NCBI RefSeq assembly: GCF_901933205.1
Contig: NC_044572.1
Span: 34,503,501-34,567,500 of the forward strand
Source: Camarhynchus parvulus
Taxonomy: Eukaryota > Chordata > Aves > Passeriformes > Thraupidae
Length of the DNA stretch: 64,000 nucleotides
Reading direction: 5' to 3'
In this document: piece after piece, positions 1-13,070 of the stretch
How the letters are laid out: every line of letters begins with the position of its first letter
Position numbering within the stretch: the first letter of the stretch is position 1
Made by a program: the position numbers and the translations under genes
The notes under the pieces: generated by a model
The model's input: the letters and a program-made list of their open reading frames with translations, nothing else
Databases searched by the model: none
Told to the model about the DNA's origin: nothing

Positions 1-3000
1 ACAAAATGAATGATGTAAAACTTAAACCGCTTTCTACAATTCCTGTACTGCCCTTTCATTCTTCAGTGCTAGTAAAGCAGTACATGGACTCAGGCATGAA
101 AATGGGTTAAATTTGAGTAATTGATGGTTTTTCACAAAAAGTGAGAGAAAGCAGTAATCTAACTATTTTGATGAGAATCTTTAAAAGACAAGCTTCTGTA
201 AATAATTTGCTATGAAAGTAGAAAGGATCAAAAGAGCCATGGGTTTTATGACTGGGTAAGTAGAATTACATTCTTGTGGATTTAAAAAATATCATAGTAG
301 AGCCTAATTCTCCACTCACCCTGATACAAATCTGGAGCAACTCTATAGAAATCTGTGGAGTTACCAACTGCAATAATACTCATTGAAAAGAAAATTAGAT
401 TCACGAGGTCTATTCTGAACATAGCCTATCAGTTGTGCGCTGTGCAAATCCCATTATTAGAGTAATAGCCTTACATGTCACGTTAAGGACGGCTGTTTCC
501 CCAAGATGAACATGTTTGCAGCTCTCCTCATCTTGTGGCTACTTTTTAAGGGGGCAGGGGGATATTGAGAATACTTATTTTCTGCTCAATTAATATTCCT
601 TCCGTGCACTCTCCTTCCTCTCACGCGCTTTATGTGTGGGTGCGCAGTCTGCACTCTCCATCATCTATCTGTCTGTGTCTCTTTGGCTGTGACAGTCACC
701 ACTCTGGCCTCAGGCTTGCACAACATAGATGAAAAGCCCACCAAGCTTTTCAGTTAAACATGGCAGGATATAATTCTGCTCCTAAATATGATGTGCACTT
801 TCACGATTAACGATGCAGCTGTGAATTGGAAGTAACACCTTAGACTTCAGTCACATTTTTTATGTGGCGGTTTTAGGTTTTCGTTCATCATTTGAAAAAA
901 AGGAGGCGATAGAGGGCAAAAGAAGTGAGGAGGCAGTGTGGCTCGGCAGTTTTAATAAATTGGAGTATTTGTCTGCAGCACTGCAGAAAGCAACACCCAG
1001 GACACTTGGGCATCTTGCATAGCTCCCAAGCTGGCCTGAGAGTGGGAAAAAATTCTTTGAGAAATGGGGGAAAAATGTCATCACTGCCTGAGCTGCTCTG
1101 ATTTTGTTTTTTAAACAGCAATAAACAGGGAATTTTGAGTAAAGAAAAACATTTTAAAGAGTGATAAATAGACAGTGTCCAGTGTACAACCCACACTTTG
1201 CCCAGGCGTAATCATGTACTCTTACTTGCTTCCAATTTTCTTCATTTGGCCCAGCATATGTGGAGTCAGCTCTGTTTCTTTTGAAATTGGTGTAAAATGC
1301 TTGACTTCTCTGAAACTGTGTGGAGTGAGGGTATGGCCCATGGTTGATTATTAATGGCACACAAAGGGCATCTTCTGTGTATATTCTTTTGTGAGAAGCT
1401 ATAACAAATATTTTTAGGCCCTATAACCACTCTGATGTGCAAAGTCTCTGGATCCCTAACAATCCAGAGGTTAATTTATAAAAAAAATAAAATGAAACAA
1501 ACCCACAACTATTATTTCATTGCCAAACATTTTTAAAAAGCACTATTTATGTAGGCCCTATATAAGCACACATTGTTTTATGTTCCTTCTGCTGGCTTTG
1601 CGTTTGACTAAACCATTATTCTCGAAGCGCTGCTGTGCTGAGATCATCAGTGATGATGGTGTGAAAACAAACAAGTTTTAGCATGAGAAGTCACTATATA
1701 ATTTGACAGGGAGGTTGTCAGCACCAAAACATCTACATTCATTTCATCTCTGGTCAAAGCAAAATAAAAATCAGATGGCTAATGGGGAAAAATGCATTCT
1801 TAGGAGGAAGGGAAGGGGATTGGATCTAATTCTGCAAGGTGCCATGTCAATCAAAAGTAGGACCAATCTTAATTCCCATTGAGGTCAATGGTTGCTTAGG
1901 GTACTCAGGGACTGGTGTCATTGGGCACCTTTTCTCCAAAGTTTAGTAAAACTGCTGAAATGAAACTTAATTCTTCATTAGGTCAAACTGTAACAAGTTC
2001 TTGGGAGTAAAGCTCTCTTTGTTAAAAATCAAGATATGCTTCAGCTCTTCAAGAGAGAGCTAAAAAATGTATGTGCTCTAATTCTGTGGCCTTCAAGGAG
2101 TCCTTCAACGTGAAGAGCTCTGCATATACCTTGATGGTACAAAAATCCTGCTTTGGAGAAAAACATTTCTGGCCTCTGTTACATTACACAAAATAGGGAA
2201 TTTTATTCTTTTGAAAGTGACCTTTAATGTTATCAAGAATGATTTTGTATTCCCTAGTGTTAAGTTAAAAAGCTTTGGGACTAATGAATGTAGCTCTATG
2301 TGTAGTCAAATAGGAGCTGTAAAAAATAAGCTATCAGCTATGTGCATGCCCCCCATTCTTTGTTCCTCAGCAAAAATTATAGTGGTCTGTTTTTAGCAGG
2401 AACAGTTAAAGTCAATGGATCCCAGATGAGTCAACCAACTTAATAATACCCTAAAATTTAGGAGTTCCAGATAGTTTATTTTACTGCTATGCAGTGGCCT
2501 TACACTTGAACCTCTTACTGGATTATCTAAATTGAGTGGAGCTTGCAGGATACACAAGGAAACACTGGGAAACATTGCTCCCTCTGTAGCAGTCAGGATG
2601 CTACATGTTGTATTTTCTCTCTCATGTTGTCTGATTCTATACAAATTTTCTTGCCAAAAATTTGCTATTCCAAAATATTGAGACAGCCTATTTCTAGGCT
2701 GTCAGTCTTCCAGTTTTCATTTCAGAGTTTTGAATCAGTGCACTGTCAGCCAAAATCTTTTCAGCAGGCTGAAAGCTTTTAGGTGCAGAAGGAGCTTAGA
2801 AGAAATATTTTCAGCATTGTAATTAATTCTAAATTAATTTATGATGAGGACAATAAGAGGCATGATGATGACTGTTTTATCAAGCTAGTCGTGTAAATAG
2901 ATTTGATTTTCTTTTTAAATTTGAATTTGCTATGTTGGTGTCAGACAGCTTAAATGTACTGAGGATGCCTTGCAAGCAAAGCTTTGGTTTGACATACTGG

Positions 3001-6000
3001 ATATGCAGAGCTCCTTTTTGTATGTCTTCTTTCAAGGAAACAGCCTTCCTTGAACATGGAAAAATGTGGCATTGGGAGTGCTGCTGAGCCATGTGGCTGT
3101 GTGACTGTGGCAGTGAGATCTACCTTATGCCTCTCCCAACTAATAAAATTGTGGCCACCAGAGCTCAGGTGCTTTCAGAAAGCCCAAGCAAGATTTCAAA
3201 GAAATGTCTCACTTGGCTCCAGTGCTTAGAAAATACTGGACAGGGGAATGCCCATGTCTACATTCATAGAGAGGTATGTGCTCATTAGCACCTGGAATGG
3301 GCAGGTATTGCATTGAGGATGCATTTTGTAAAATATCAATCTTTTTTGTACCCTGACATCACAGAATTTTAAAAGAAAAACCAAGTCTGCAGTTTGGCAG
3401 CTGGTTTGTACAGACAGACTCTTGTTTACACAGTAAAGGATACACAGCAGTAAATTGTATAGCTTATTGTTAGGTGAGAAAGAGGTAAAAGCAAGTGATC
3501 CATGACATGGAAATAACATTTTTGATAAAGGTTGGCTGTGAAAGAGTTAAATGAAAATCCAAAGTAATTTTTTTGGCCTTTTGCAATTTTGTGAATACCA
3601 CTTTCCTCACATACCTAGTGCCTTCCTACTAACCATCTTCAAAATATATGCTAAAAAAGTATCAACCTTTTGGTGCCCACATTAAAATGCCACTTATTTC
3701 TCCACCTAATGCCTGACTCTACCTGTGCTCTCAAGTATGGTGGGTGTGAGATGGTCAAAGAAGCAGCAAGGTCCTGACAGAGCCTCTTGTCTCTTGCTAA
3801 GCCCCATATTTAGCACAGAGGGGATTTCCTTGCCGTTGTGTAGAGAAGACAGTTGGGCCACAAGGTTTTTTCTGCACCCCATCCAACCCTGAGTTAAATC
3901 AAGTAGCACTTGCCAGGAGCTAAAGCTGATGGCCTCTGAGCAGCCTCTTTGGAGGGGAGTATATCTGGCCTTTGCAGCCAGGCTAGTGACATTTTTCGAG
4001 GGAAAAATATACTCACCAAAGATTTTCACACAAAGAACTTTACTGAAAAGGGAATGGAAGCCTGAAAGTATTCACAGTTAAAGATCAAAATTTCTAAGTA
4101 GCTTCAGCCAAAATAAAAGGGGAGAAAATGATATGAAAAAGTCAAAATACTCTATTTCAACATTTTTTCAAAATGAGGTTCATCCTCTTTGAACATTTAT
4201 TTATATTAAGGAAGACAAAAGGCACTACATCTTTCAGAGGTTTTGGTTTTTTTTTTGGTGATGAATAAAGTCTTTCAGGTTGATGCAAACACTTTCATGT
4301 TTATCTGCCTTCATTTCTCTGCTCTTGGCTTGGGAGGCGGGGCTCTCTTTATCTTTCTTATCTGAACAATATAGCTCTGTGCATATAAGACAGGGACAAG
4401 CTCCTGGAAAGCTATGTTATTTGAGAACTTCAAATAGCTGGGTAGAGGCCTTTTGTTGGCCACATCTCCCAAATATTTCCTAAGACTTGGTCTGGTCTGA
4501 TCTGGCTGGAACAGGGAAGATGATTGCCTTCCCTGGAGGTCATTGCAAAATCAATGTAGTCAACTGATGGGATCAGAAAAAGATTGGCTGAAAGAAACCA
4601 AGTATTTGTACAGCACCTTTGCTGAGAGTAAATTTAGGAGACGCTGTCCTCTACTTAGAATACTGTCAGAAATATCTTGGATTTTTTTTGAATTAAATCA
4701 TTGCATAATTGGTTAAATTCAGAAATTTGAGTAAATTGAGAAATTGAGAAATTGGAGTAAATTTTTCTAGTTACGCTTTTAGTTATGCTACTGGCTTAGG
4801 TTTTTAGGGTCTTTTAAAACATATTTCTGCTTTTTGGGAAAGGTAGATGACTTCAATTGGTTTCTCTTACTGGGAATTCTCTGGTGGAAGTTCTGATTAA
4901 TTTGAATATTCAAGGATGGATTAAAAGGGAGCTGAAGGAACAATTAATGCTTCCTAGGTATGGCTTTTTTTTTTTTTTCTTTTTGCAGATTAGTTTCTCA
5001 TTTTTTATCAGGAGACATACTAGGATTTGATGAGGAAGAAATTCTGGCTTATTCTAGTTGTGTGGAATTGCTTTTCTTAGACCATGTAAAGTATTTAATC
5101 TCCATATGATGGCTCTTTAACTTGTCTTTTCAAGTGTGTGTTTTGGTGGTTTGATGGTATGTAGAACATTTCCTTCCTGTACTTCAGCATTTCTAACCAA
5201 AATCTGAGTATGTTTGAAACCTTAGCTTATTCACACTTCCTAATCATAATCCCTTTGGTTTCCTTGTCAGCACCTTTGTGGTATTTCTCTGGACACCTCT
5301 ATCTAATATCTCCAGAGGTTATTCTACAGAGTAACCTTTGACAAGATCTATTACTTGCTACTTACTGCTTTTAGCAAGGTGAAAAGAGGTCAGTCTCTGT
5401 AAAAGGCAGGCATTATTAGAAGACTGCTGTAGAGTCTCTTGGTGGTTTGTCCATCTCTTCTAGCAACACTGCAAATCAGTTCAGGCACCACCTCTACAGC
5501 ACAAAGAAAATTACATTTATGACTGGATACGATCATATGTAGGTAATGTACGTCCTTGGGAAATGGGCTCCTTTGTGCATTACAAAGCCCCAGGTGGTTT
5601 CTTTGTTAAGGTTGTAGCACAGGGATGCACTCACTGGAATCTGCGGGATTTTTGCTGTCAGCTTCAAGGGTAACAGGATTTCAGCCTGTCACTTTTTGTG
5701 TGATCCGTTTAATTGAACTTCATGGCCAATGTTAATGATGTTTGCTGCTGCAAGAGTTGAATTGATAATTTAGTTACCCCTCCTGTCAGAATTCAGGATC
5801 TTCTAAATGAAGCTTGGTGTTGTCTGTTTCTTTAACCAAATTAAGATGCAAAACCTACCTATTTCTGATTTGAAAAACACAGATTGCAAAATCTCATTTT
5901 GCAATGTAACTCTCCCAAAAGAGTATCTACAAGATAATTTTGGCTGACAATACAAAATCCCAGAAATTAGAAAAAACATATTTTCTTCCAGATTAATTAA

Positions 6001-9000
6001 AAAGATGACAAATTCCTCAGAAGACCTTAGGCAGATCCCAGAGGTGTTGAAAATACAATTTAAAATGAACGTCTAGTCAGTTTATCTGCATGCATCCTCT
6101 AGAAATGAATGAAAAATCTTCTCAGGGAGCCTTTGAAATATCTGTCTCAGGTTTTGTCAATGAAGGTAGCCTGGTTGTATCAGTTACTGATGACATGAAA
6201 AACATATTTTTTTGTGGTTTATGTACATGTAAATTCTACAAAAGCTATTGATATACCTTTCATATGCAAATAGTTATAATACAGGGGAAAATGCCCTCTG
6301 CTTGAGCTTTAACAATAAGTCATAAGGATTTTTCCTCTCATCCCCAAACACTGAAATCCAGGCTAACTTGTTGCTAACATGGCTTTCACCTTCTGTCCAT
6401 AGTCTACCAATTAAGCACATGCAGACAGTGACTGAAGTGCTCTGTCTTGGAGTAGAATTTAAATTTGATTTACCTAATGGGATCTCATTGCCACATGACT
6501 ACTGTATGTGTATGGCCTGGGAAGCTGGGCCTGAGCTCTTTGCAAAAATTAGGCATGATAATTATCTAAGAATATTTAAAAATATATAGGAAGAGCAGGG
6601 TATAAATGTGAAATATGTATTACTTCCTTTGCTTCAAGTAAGAAAATGAATAATAAAGAGAAGTAATGGATTTTTTCAGTGTGATCATATAGAGGTTAAA
6701 ATATAAACCGCCAAGGCAAAACAACTTTCTGCAAGATGAAAAAGAGGCTTCTGTGAACTGTGGTGGTTCCTGATGTTCTGCTGGTTTTCTGTGTTAGCAA
6801 CCTCCCAAAAATTAATTCACTAAGAATTTACCTGTAGGAGTGCTTGGCATATTCCTTTTTTCCAAGTCCGCTCTTTATTTTTAAGCATGCAGAGAAGCGT
6901 GTGTATATATGTGTAATTTTAGTTTTATTTTTTAATTGCATCTTCCCCTTTGGTTCAAACAGTGTAGCTGGAGATCAAATAATTAACAAGCAAATTGGCC
7001 TTGCACTCCAGTGTTACAACCCAAAGCTGTAGCCTGTTTAAGGGCTCTGTCCTTGCAGAGATGAGCAAGTGTTTGCAGAACGTTCCTTTGAGACTGAACC
7101 CATGAGAATGAGACCAAGAGGTTGTCAGGCAACTGGATGCATCAATATGGCAGAGCAGGAGAAGTATATACAAATGCTTACTTTGTAAGCATTTCTTAGC
7201 TTGGGAAGAGCTTGCAGACAATTTCCTGGTCTGTTTTTGGAAGGAGAGATGTAAAGACTTTCTAGTGGGGATGTTGGAGGTGGGAGGTGATGTAGAACTA
7301 GGGTAGGACTAGCCAGCAGTGGGTGAAATCTACTTCTTTCTCAAGGCCTTTGGGTTTTGTGGAGCCTCTGAAAAAAGCCATGAAGTCATCCTTCACAGGT
7401 GGAACCCTTCCCTGCTAGAAACTGTTGACCTTTTACAGTAAATTAAGTCTCAACACAAATTTAGTACTTTGTACATTTTAAGTTCCAGCCACCAAAGTAA
7501 GGTGCTGTCAGAACAGAGAGTAATTGCTGCTCCATTTTCACTAAGATATGGTAACTCACAGTTGATGAATAACATCTGACTTATATTCTGTCTGAAAAGC
7601 TTGTATATGTGCTTCTTTGTTTGTTTATTTTATTTCTCTCCCTAGACCAGCCACAAAAACCCTACTGCTCATCAGTGCAAAACCTTGCACTGACTGAAGG
7701 GGGAATTCCATGCACAGCTGCCAAAAAAAAAAAAAAAAAAGCAGACCCAGTAGTGAGGGAGAAAAGGAGAAAAAGGGTTTCTGTTTCTTCTCATCTGCTT
7801 CCATACTTTGTTTTACTCAAGATTTTCAAATATTATCAATGTTAGAAATTCTGTATGTTCCACTTTTGTTGCATTAATGCTGTAAGGTGGATTTGCATGG
7901 ATTTTACAGTTTGCTTTTACAAGAAAAAAGCCTCTGCATGATGGGCAAACTATCACTTAAAATCAAACTCCTGCTGATCAGTTCCCTGAACCAAGTGGTA
8001 GGTGGCGCGCAGATTTGTGACAGCCCCAGAATTTGATGGCAGGGCAGTCTCTCTGCTGAACCACCAAACACCTTATTAACTGTAAAAGACTCTGACGCTG
8101 TAATTACAGAGAGTGTAAGTAGTGGCAGTGGAAGGTAAAGGCCAAAGAAATTAAGAGTTCAAAGAAAAGAAAGAAAAGACTTAGTGAATCCTTTTGTGTG
8201 TGATGATTGAGAAGACTGATTCCCTTAATGGTCAGAAGATGGTCCCTCAATGTTTGTGAAGAACTTGGTTGGGAAAATTTTGATCAATTTAAGTGCATTT
8301 TAGATTTTAATTAAGGTACCCGTGTGATGGGCAACTTTATGGCAAATCAAATTACAGCTACAGATCTGTTAACTGTGGAGAAACTCGCAGCTCTAGCTCT
8401 CCACCACATGTACCTATGATAGTTCAAAAAAAGGGATCTCTTAAAAAATACTTGCTTTCACTCTAAGTGAAAGTTGGAAATGGGAGGTCTGTTTGGTCTA
8501 GCTGGGTGCCTGCTTGTCCCCATGTGTATGGCTTTTCCAAGTGATGGTTGACAATGCGCTCGGTTTGAATCAGCTGGAGCAGAAATCTGGGACCTGCAGG
8601 GACCTGGGGGTCTCCATCAAGAATTTGGGCTGTGCTAGCTCTTGCCACTCAGCTGTTTCCTGACTGGGAGGATGCATCTGTCCTCCCTGTTGGACGGGGG
8701 AAGGCACATCCCTTGCCCTGCTTATCCCTGTAACTTTCTCAGTTACAGGGTCTGCCTGGGCTCCCTGCACCAGCACAAGCTGTGCCACATGTATCAGGGA
8801 ATTCCCCCAACTCCAGGGCCATCAAAATTACATCTAAACATGGTGTCCTGCAGTGTTCCTAACAGAAAACACCAGCTCACCTGAGCAGAAAGTCTGCTTG
8901 CAAATTTCTGGAGGTATTCAGAGAGGTGGCAGCAGTAGTGGTAGGTGAGTGAATATTCTTTCTCCGTAAGCTGGACCAGATGAGATGTTGCTTTCTAGCA

Positions 9001-10190
9001 GACCATCAAGAGAAGACCAGATCTGTGCTCCACCAGCAGTGTCTTCTGGTGGCCTCCTGTGCTGTGTCTCTTAAGGCTGTTGAAAAAAATCTTGGAGGAA
9101 ACAGCCCCAGGTGAATTGCAAGAAGGGTGAAAGTGAGGAAATGTGATATTTCCCAATCATTATATTCTCAGCCCCTCCCATGTCTCCAGGATAAAGTTCA
9201 TTTGCCATAGGATAAGGCAAGTTTTCTTATCATGAAAGAATACTTCAGAAAAACTTTGGCTTTAATTTCAAAGCAAAGGGAAAATGCAAATTCAGATCAA
9301 TCAGAAAGTCAGTGAAGGTGTTTTGTGTCAAAAGACATGTTCTTTTTTTTGTCTGTAAACATTGTTACACTGTTTACAATATAATACTGTTGTTTATACT
9401 TCTTTTGTCCTTTAGAACAAATTTACTTTCAAGATGATTAAAAGCTTTCAATTTTAAAACATTCTATTTACCTGGTTATGTAGTGATTGTGATTTCTTTG
9501 GGAATAAATTTTTGAGGTTAGGTGATTCTGCTGTGCCAGCTGGATGAAAGACCTTGCAGTAAATCAGTTTGGTATTAAATCAGATTGCTGCTGTTTCTGC
9601 CACTGAGCTGGGATTCTGCTCTAAGATGCTTGTAATTTCTGCATTTCCAAAGGCTTGGAAAAATACTCTCATGAAAAACTAAACGTAGTGGGTAATGAAG
9701 GCTAAAATTGTTTATACTAATCACATCAATTGGAAAATGATCTTCACTCAGCAACTCTTCTACCAGCAAATTAAGGCAGCAAATGAGTATGTCGGTGTTG
9801 GGGATCGGCTTTACTTTACAGCGAACTTCTAGTGGGCTCTTGCTCTGTAGTCTTCCTTAAAACAATGAGTGCATCTTCCCTTTCTTTTTCAGGGCTTTTC
9901 TTCTCAGTTATATGGTTTGTGTAAAAAACCATTAGTATGTATGTGCTGAAATTTGTTGCAGTTTATCCAGCAGAAGTTCGAATTTGTGGTCTGTGCCGTC
10001 TGGGCTTCTGAGGAGTGACTGCAGGCTATGCACGTCTGCCTGCACCTCACTGGTGCCTCTTTGCATCATTGAACATAGTTTTTGGTTACCTTTCACACGT
10101 ATCTTTAGATAAAAGTTTGAAAACCTGGAGGAACTTCTCGCGTACTTTTCTAAAGAGCAGGAAGGAAGAAAATCACAGCGCTTCCAAGGG
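1..10190. other. Non-coding DNA, probably CREB5 upstream intron or 5' flank
   Basis: I recognise no gene, RNA gene or interspersed repeat here. Open frames are short (about 107 codons or fewer), lack plausible splice sites and resemble no family I know. There are ordinary T- and A-runs, including an A18 run at 7723-7740 and short T-runs near 4248 and 4968. A small local duplication of gagtaaattgagaaa-like units lies near 4729-4760. The composition is AT-rich and CpG-poor. Whether it is transcribed depends on where the upstream CREB5 promoter lies, which this window does not settle. Confidence 0.6.
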
Positions 10191-10194
10191 AAAT

Positions 10195-10460
10195 ACAAGC
10201 GGGCTTTTGCCAGGGTTTAATGCCGCGCAAGCACTCCTCGCACACGCAGAGATGCTCAGCTGCGGCTGGGGCAGCCGGCTCGGCACTGAACACGGGCCGG
10301 ATTGCCGGTAGCGGACTCGGGGCCCTCTCCCTGCGCCCGGTCGCCAGCAGAGGCTGCTGCCAGCCCGCGCCTGGCGCCGGGAAGGGGCGGGACGCACCGG
10401 CCCCGCCCGGGCAGCGGCTCCGGCCACGCCGCCGGGCCCGCGGCTGAGAGCTCTGGGGGG
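10195..10460. promoter_or_regulatory. Short CpG-rich patch, candidate alternative promoter
   Basis: About 265 bp stand out sharply from AT-rich, CpG-poor surroundings: by eye there are about 30 CpG dinucleotides, and the second half is mostly G+C. It holds GC-box-like motifs in both orientations (aaggggcggga near 10383 and ccccgcccgg near 10401), as expected of Sp1/KLF-type sites. Patches like this in vertebrate genomes usually mark a promoter or other unmethylated regulatory element. It lies 25 kb upstream of the first recognised CREB5 coding exon, so an alternative CREB5 first exon or a non-coding RNA promoter are the natural options. I see no convincing exon or initiator, and orientation is unknown. 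It is shorter than a classical CpG island, and its 3' edge runs into a microsatellite. Confidence 0.6.
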
Positions 10461-10584
10461 ATGGATGGATGGATGGATGGATGGATGGATGGATGGATGG
10501 ATGGATGGATGGATGGATGGATGGATGGATGGATGGATGGATGGATGGATGGATGGATGGATGGATGGATGGATGGATGGATGG
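10461..10584. repeat. (ATGG)31 tetranucleotide microsatellite
   Basis: There are 31 uninterrupted ATGG units (124 bp), followed by a decayed tail of ATGG-like units to about 10650 (with gggtgggg and ggaagaggatggagg interruptions). A tetranucleotide read in frames of three gives a four-residue cycle, Met-Asp-Gly-Trp on the + strand and Ile-His-Pro-Ser on the other. This makes several long but spurious open frames. A pure tract of this length is expected to vary in length between individuals. Confidence 0.98.
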
Positions 10585-10650
10585 GTGGGGATGGATGGAT
10601 GGTGGAAAGAGGATGGAGGATGGAACATGGATGGTTTGGATGAGGATGGG
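10585..10650. repeat. Degenerate ATGG-rich tail of the microsatellite
   Basis: After the perfect array, imperfect units (atggatggatggtgg, gaggatggaggatgg, acatggatggtttgg) continue for about 65 bp before ordinary sequence resumes. This looks like an older part of the array in which point changes have stopped further expansion. Confidence 0.85.
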
Positions 10651-13002
10651 CGGGCTCAAATGAACCACGCAGTTTCCTGCTGTGAAAACACTCTCTTAAC
10701 AAAGCCCAATGAAATGGGGCTTATAAAGGGAGCTGTTGACTTTGCGTGAAGAACTCGGGGCATTTTTCTCCTACGTACATTTTCAATCCATTCAGCCTTT
10801 GCTTTCTGCAGCAATGCTTGGTTTAAAGCAGACTCTCATCTGCCAGTTTGTTTCATGTGTTCAAGCATTCAGTAACCCAAGAGACTCAACATCAGATGTA
10901 CATAAATCTCTCTAAAGAGCAGGGAGACTATACAGAGAACCGACTTTTTACAAAATCAAGACTGAATAGCAATGAATTGGTGTGTTTCCACTATGGGGCA
11001 TTAAAAACACTGTCTATGTTAGCAGGCATCCCAATATTTTTGTGATAGTATGCTACTCTTTAAAAAAATCCGGGCATAATGGGTGTCAGTGACTATTTTC
11101 TATACACAAACGAGAGCTCTGTGTTTTTCTGTTTTTTTTTTTTTCCCAGGAGTGCATGGAGTTTAATCAGCAAGATTTAGATCTGGGGCTTGTTCTCTCA
11201 GCATAGTAGTAAATCATTCCTAAATCTTAAGGAGATGTGCCACAAATTCTACTGACTTTCAGTGTAAGCCTTCACATCCAAGAGCATTGATTTAAGTATA
11301 GGTCTCTTGCCTTTTGAGAACATACCATCTGCTCAAATTGTGTTTACTGAATGGAAGAAGTCAGGATTTTCCTGGTGAATTATAGAAAAATGATAGCCTG
11401 ACTTACTCTGTAAGTGACACCTGTTTAGGAATAATTTGTTAATTGCTACTTCGAGGCTGATTCTTGCGTTCATCGACTGAATAGGTTTAGTTAATATCAC
11501 ATACTAATTTACTGAATAGCTACTCAGGCTAATGCAGCACTAATAACATGTAATTACCTGCTGCGGTTACTCCGGTCTCCTTGCAAGGCTCAGCTCTGGG
11601 GAGAGAGAAACACGTGGGATAGAGAGGAGGTCATATTCTTCACTGGTGTAAAGTCACATTATTCATTCTTGTCAAGAGATTGCAGTTTGTAAATCTGCCA
11701 CCCACTTACTTGATTTTGGGAGCCTTTCTGTGGAGGAGCTCTGGTGAGGTACAGTCCTGCTTCCTGCAAAGAGGGTTGCCAGACTGCAGTGCTGGTGTTT
11801 GCATAACTGCTCTTCTGAAGCATGTAACATCTTCATTTTAGTCCACTTACAGTTCTAACAGCTGGCCCATGTTGAAAATGATAGAAAATTTTTCTTAGTG
11901 AAAAAAGGGGAGTTTAATACTTTTTGTGAAGTAATTGTGCATACCTTCTTTCTATGCCTGCTTCGCACATGAAATATTATCTGACATTTTAGCAGACTAT
12001 ATATATACACATATGCATTAATGTACTTTTGGTAATGTTATTTACTTAGGGTACACATAAAATTGTTAACTGTGAATGTGGAACTTCAAAGTGAAGCTGG
12101 GCACATGAATGAAAATTGAAGATTCTCTGTTGGGTGTACTCTGCTCTTACTGTTGTCAGCTGGAGCTGTAAGTGCTCAGTCAGTGAGAAAAAAATTGCTT
12201 CAGATGTATGTACTGCTGCTGCAGGCTGGATTTTGGTCTATGAAAGTCTTTATTTAATTATAGTGAGGTCTTTTATTAGTGAGCATTTAGCTGCTTTGCT
12301 CAGTATTTTTTCACAGTGTCTACTATACATGCCAGTAACACACACACTGCATAGTGATATGGTTTAGTACAGGACTAAACCATAAAATTGTATTCCAGTA
12401 ATGCACAGGAAAATACATCAGTCACTTTATTACAGGAGATAGATTTGTTTACATTAAAAAGTATGTAAGCAAATGTATACCAACAAGTACAGTGTGTGCA
12501 GTATGTACACGGGAGTAACAATTGCAGCATTGGTGGTTGATTTTGCACTTGCTTATGGGTCTATGATGGTAATGAATTTGGCTACAACAAGGCAAACTGT
12601 GAGAGAAAACCTTTTGTTTTATGGCTCTTCCCTTCTATACAAAGGATCCTACTGGGAAACTGGGGAGGGACCCCTGCCAAAAAAGGGCAGCATCCACAAC
12701 AGAGCAAGTAGGCATTTCACGTGCGATATTGTGGGTATTGGCATGAGTGGACACCCTGTTGCAAGAGAATCTGCCTTTAGTGAGACAGCTATTTACAGGG
12801 GTACTACAGCTTTGGTCGTCTCTATATCCAGGTGCACATAATACATATGCATATGAGCTGGGTGATCTCACAAGTGAGTTTGGCTTATTTTTTTTACCTG
12901 GGAGAGGCTGGGTTGTTGCTCACTCATGACTGGTGAGTGGGCTTGGGATTGCACTGCTGAGGTTTGTTTAGTCCATCTTAGCAACTAGATCTTTCACAAC
13001 TT

Positions 13003-13070
13003 GACTTTATATTTTTTAAAAGTTTAAAGTTTTTAAATGTTTAAATTTTTTAAAATTTTTATTTTAATTT
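13003..13070. repeat. A/T-only low-complexity stretch
   Basis: About 68 bp made almost wholly of A and T, with repeated TTTAAA palindromes. It is low-complexity sequence with easily melted duplex; no function can be assigned. Confidence 0.85.

Noticed and set aside
5150..5165. ATG directly before GTATGT as the missing first-codon exon of long CREB5
   Set aside because: The junction fits the expected ATG|GT pattern, but no acceptor, conserved leader or other support distinguishes it from chance ATG-GT pairs elsewhere.
10461..10650. Regular repeat array as a possible CRISPR
   Set aside because: It is a pure tetranucleotide tract with no spacers, in a vertebrate genome.
10150..10749. Several long overlapping open frames (up to 172 codons) on both strands with Met-Asp-Gly-Trp or Ile-His-Pro-Ser repeats
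   Set aside because: They are translations of the ATGG microsatellite, which has no stop codon in any frame. They are not a repeat-protein gene.
10700..10760. CCAAT and TATAAA as a core promoter
   Set aside because: The two motifs are only 11 bp apart, closer than normal spacing, and AT-rich DNA yields TATAAA often. Not enough for a promoter call.
12473..12841. 122-codon open frame on the + strand
   Set aside because: There is no recognisable domain, no splice or promoter context and no codon bias. Frames of this length are expected by chance in 64 kb.
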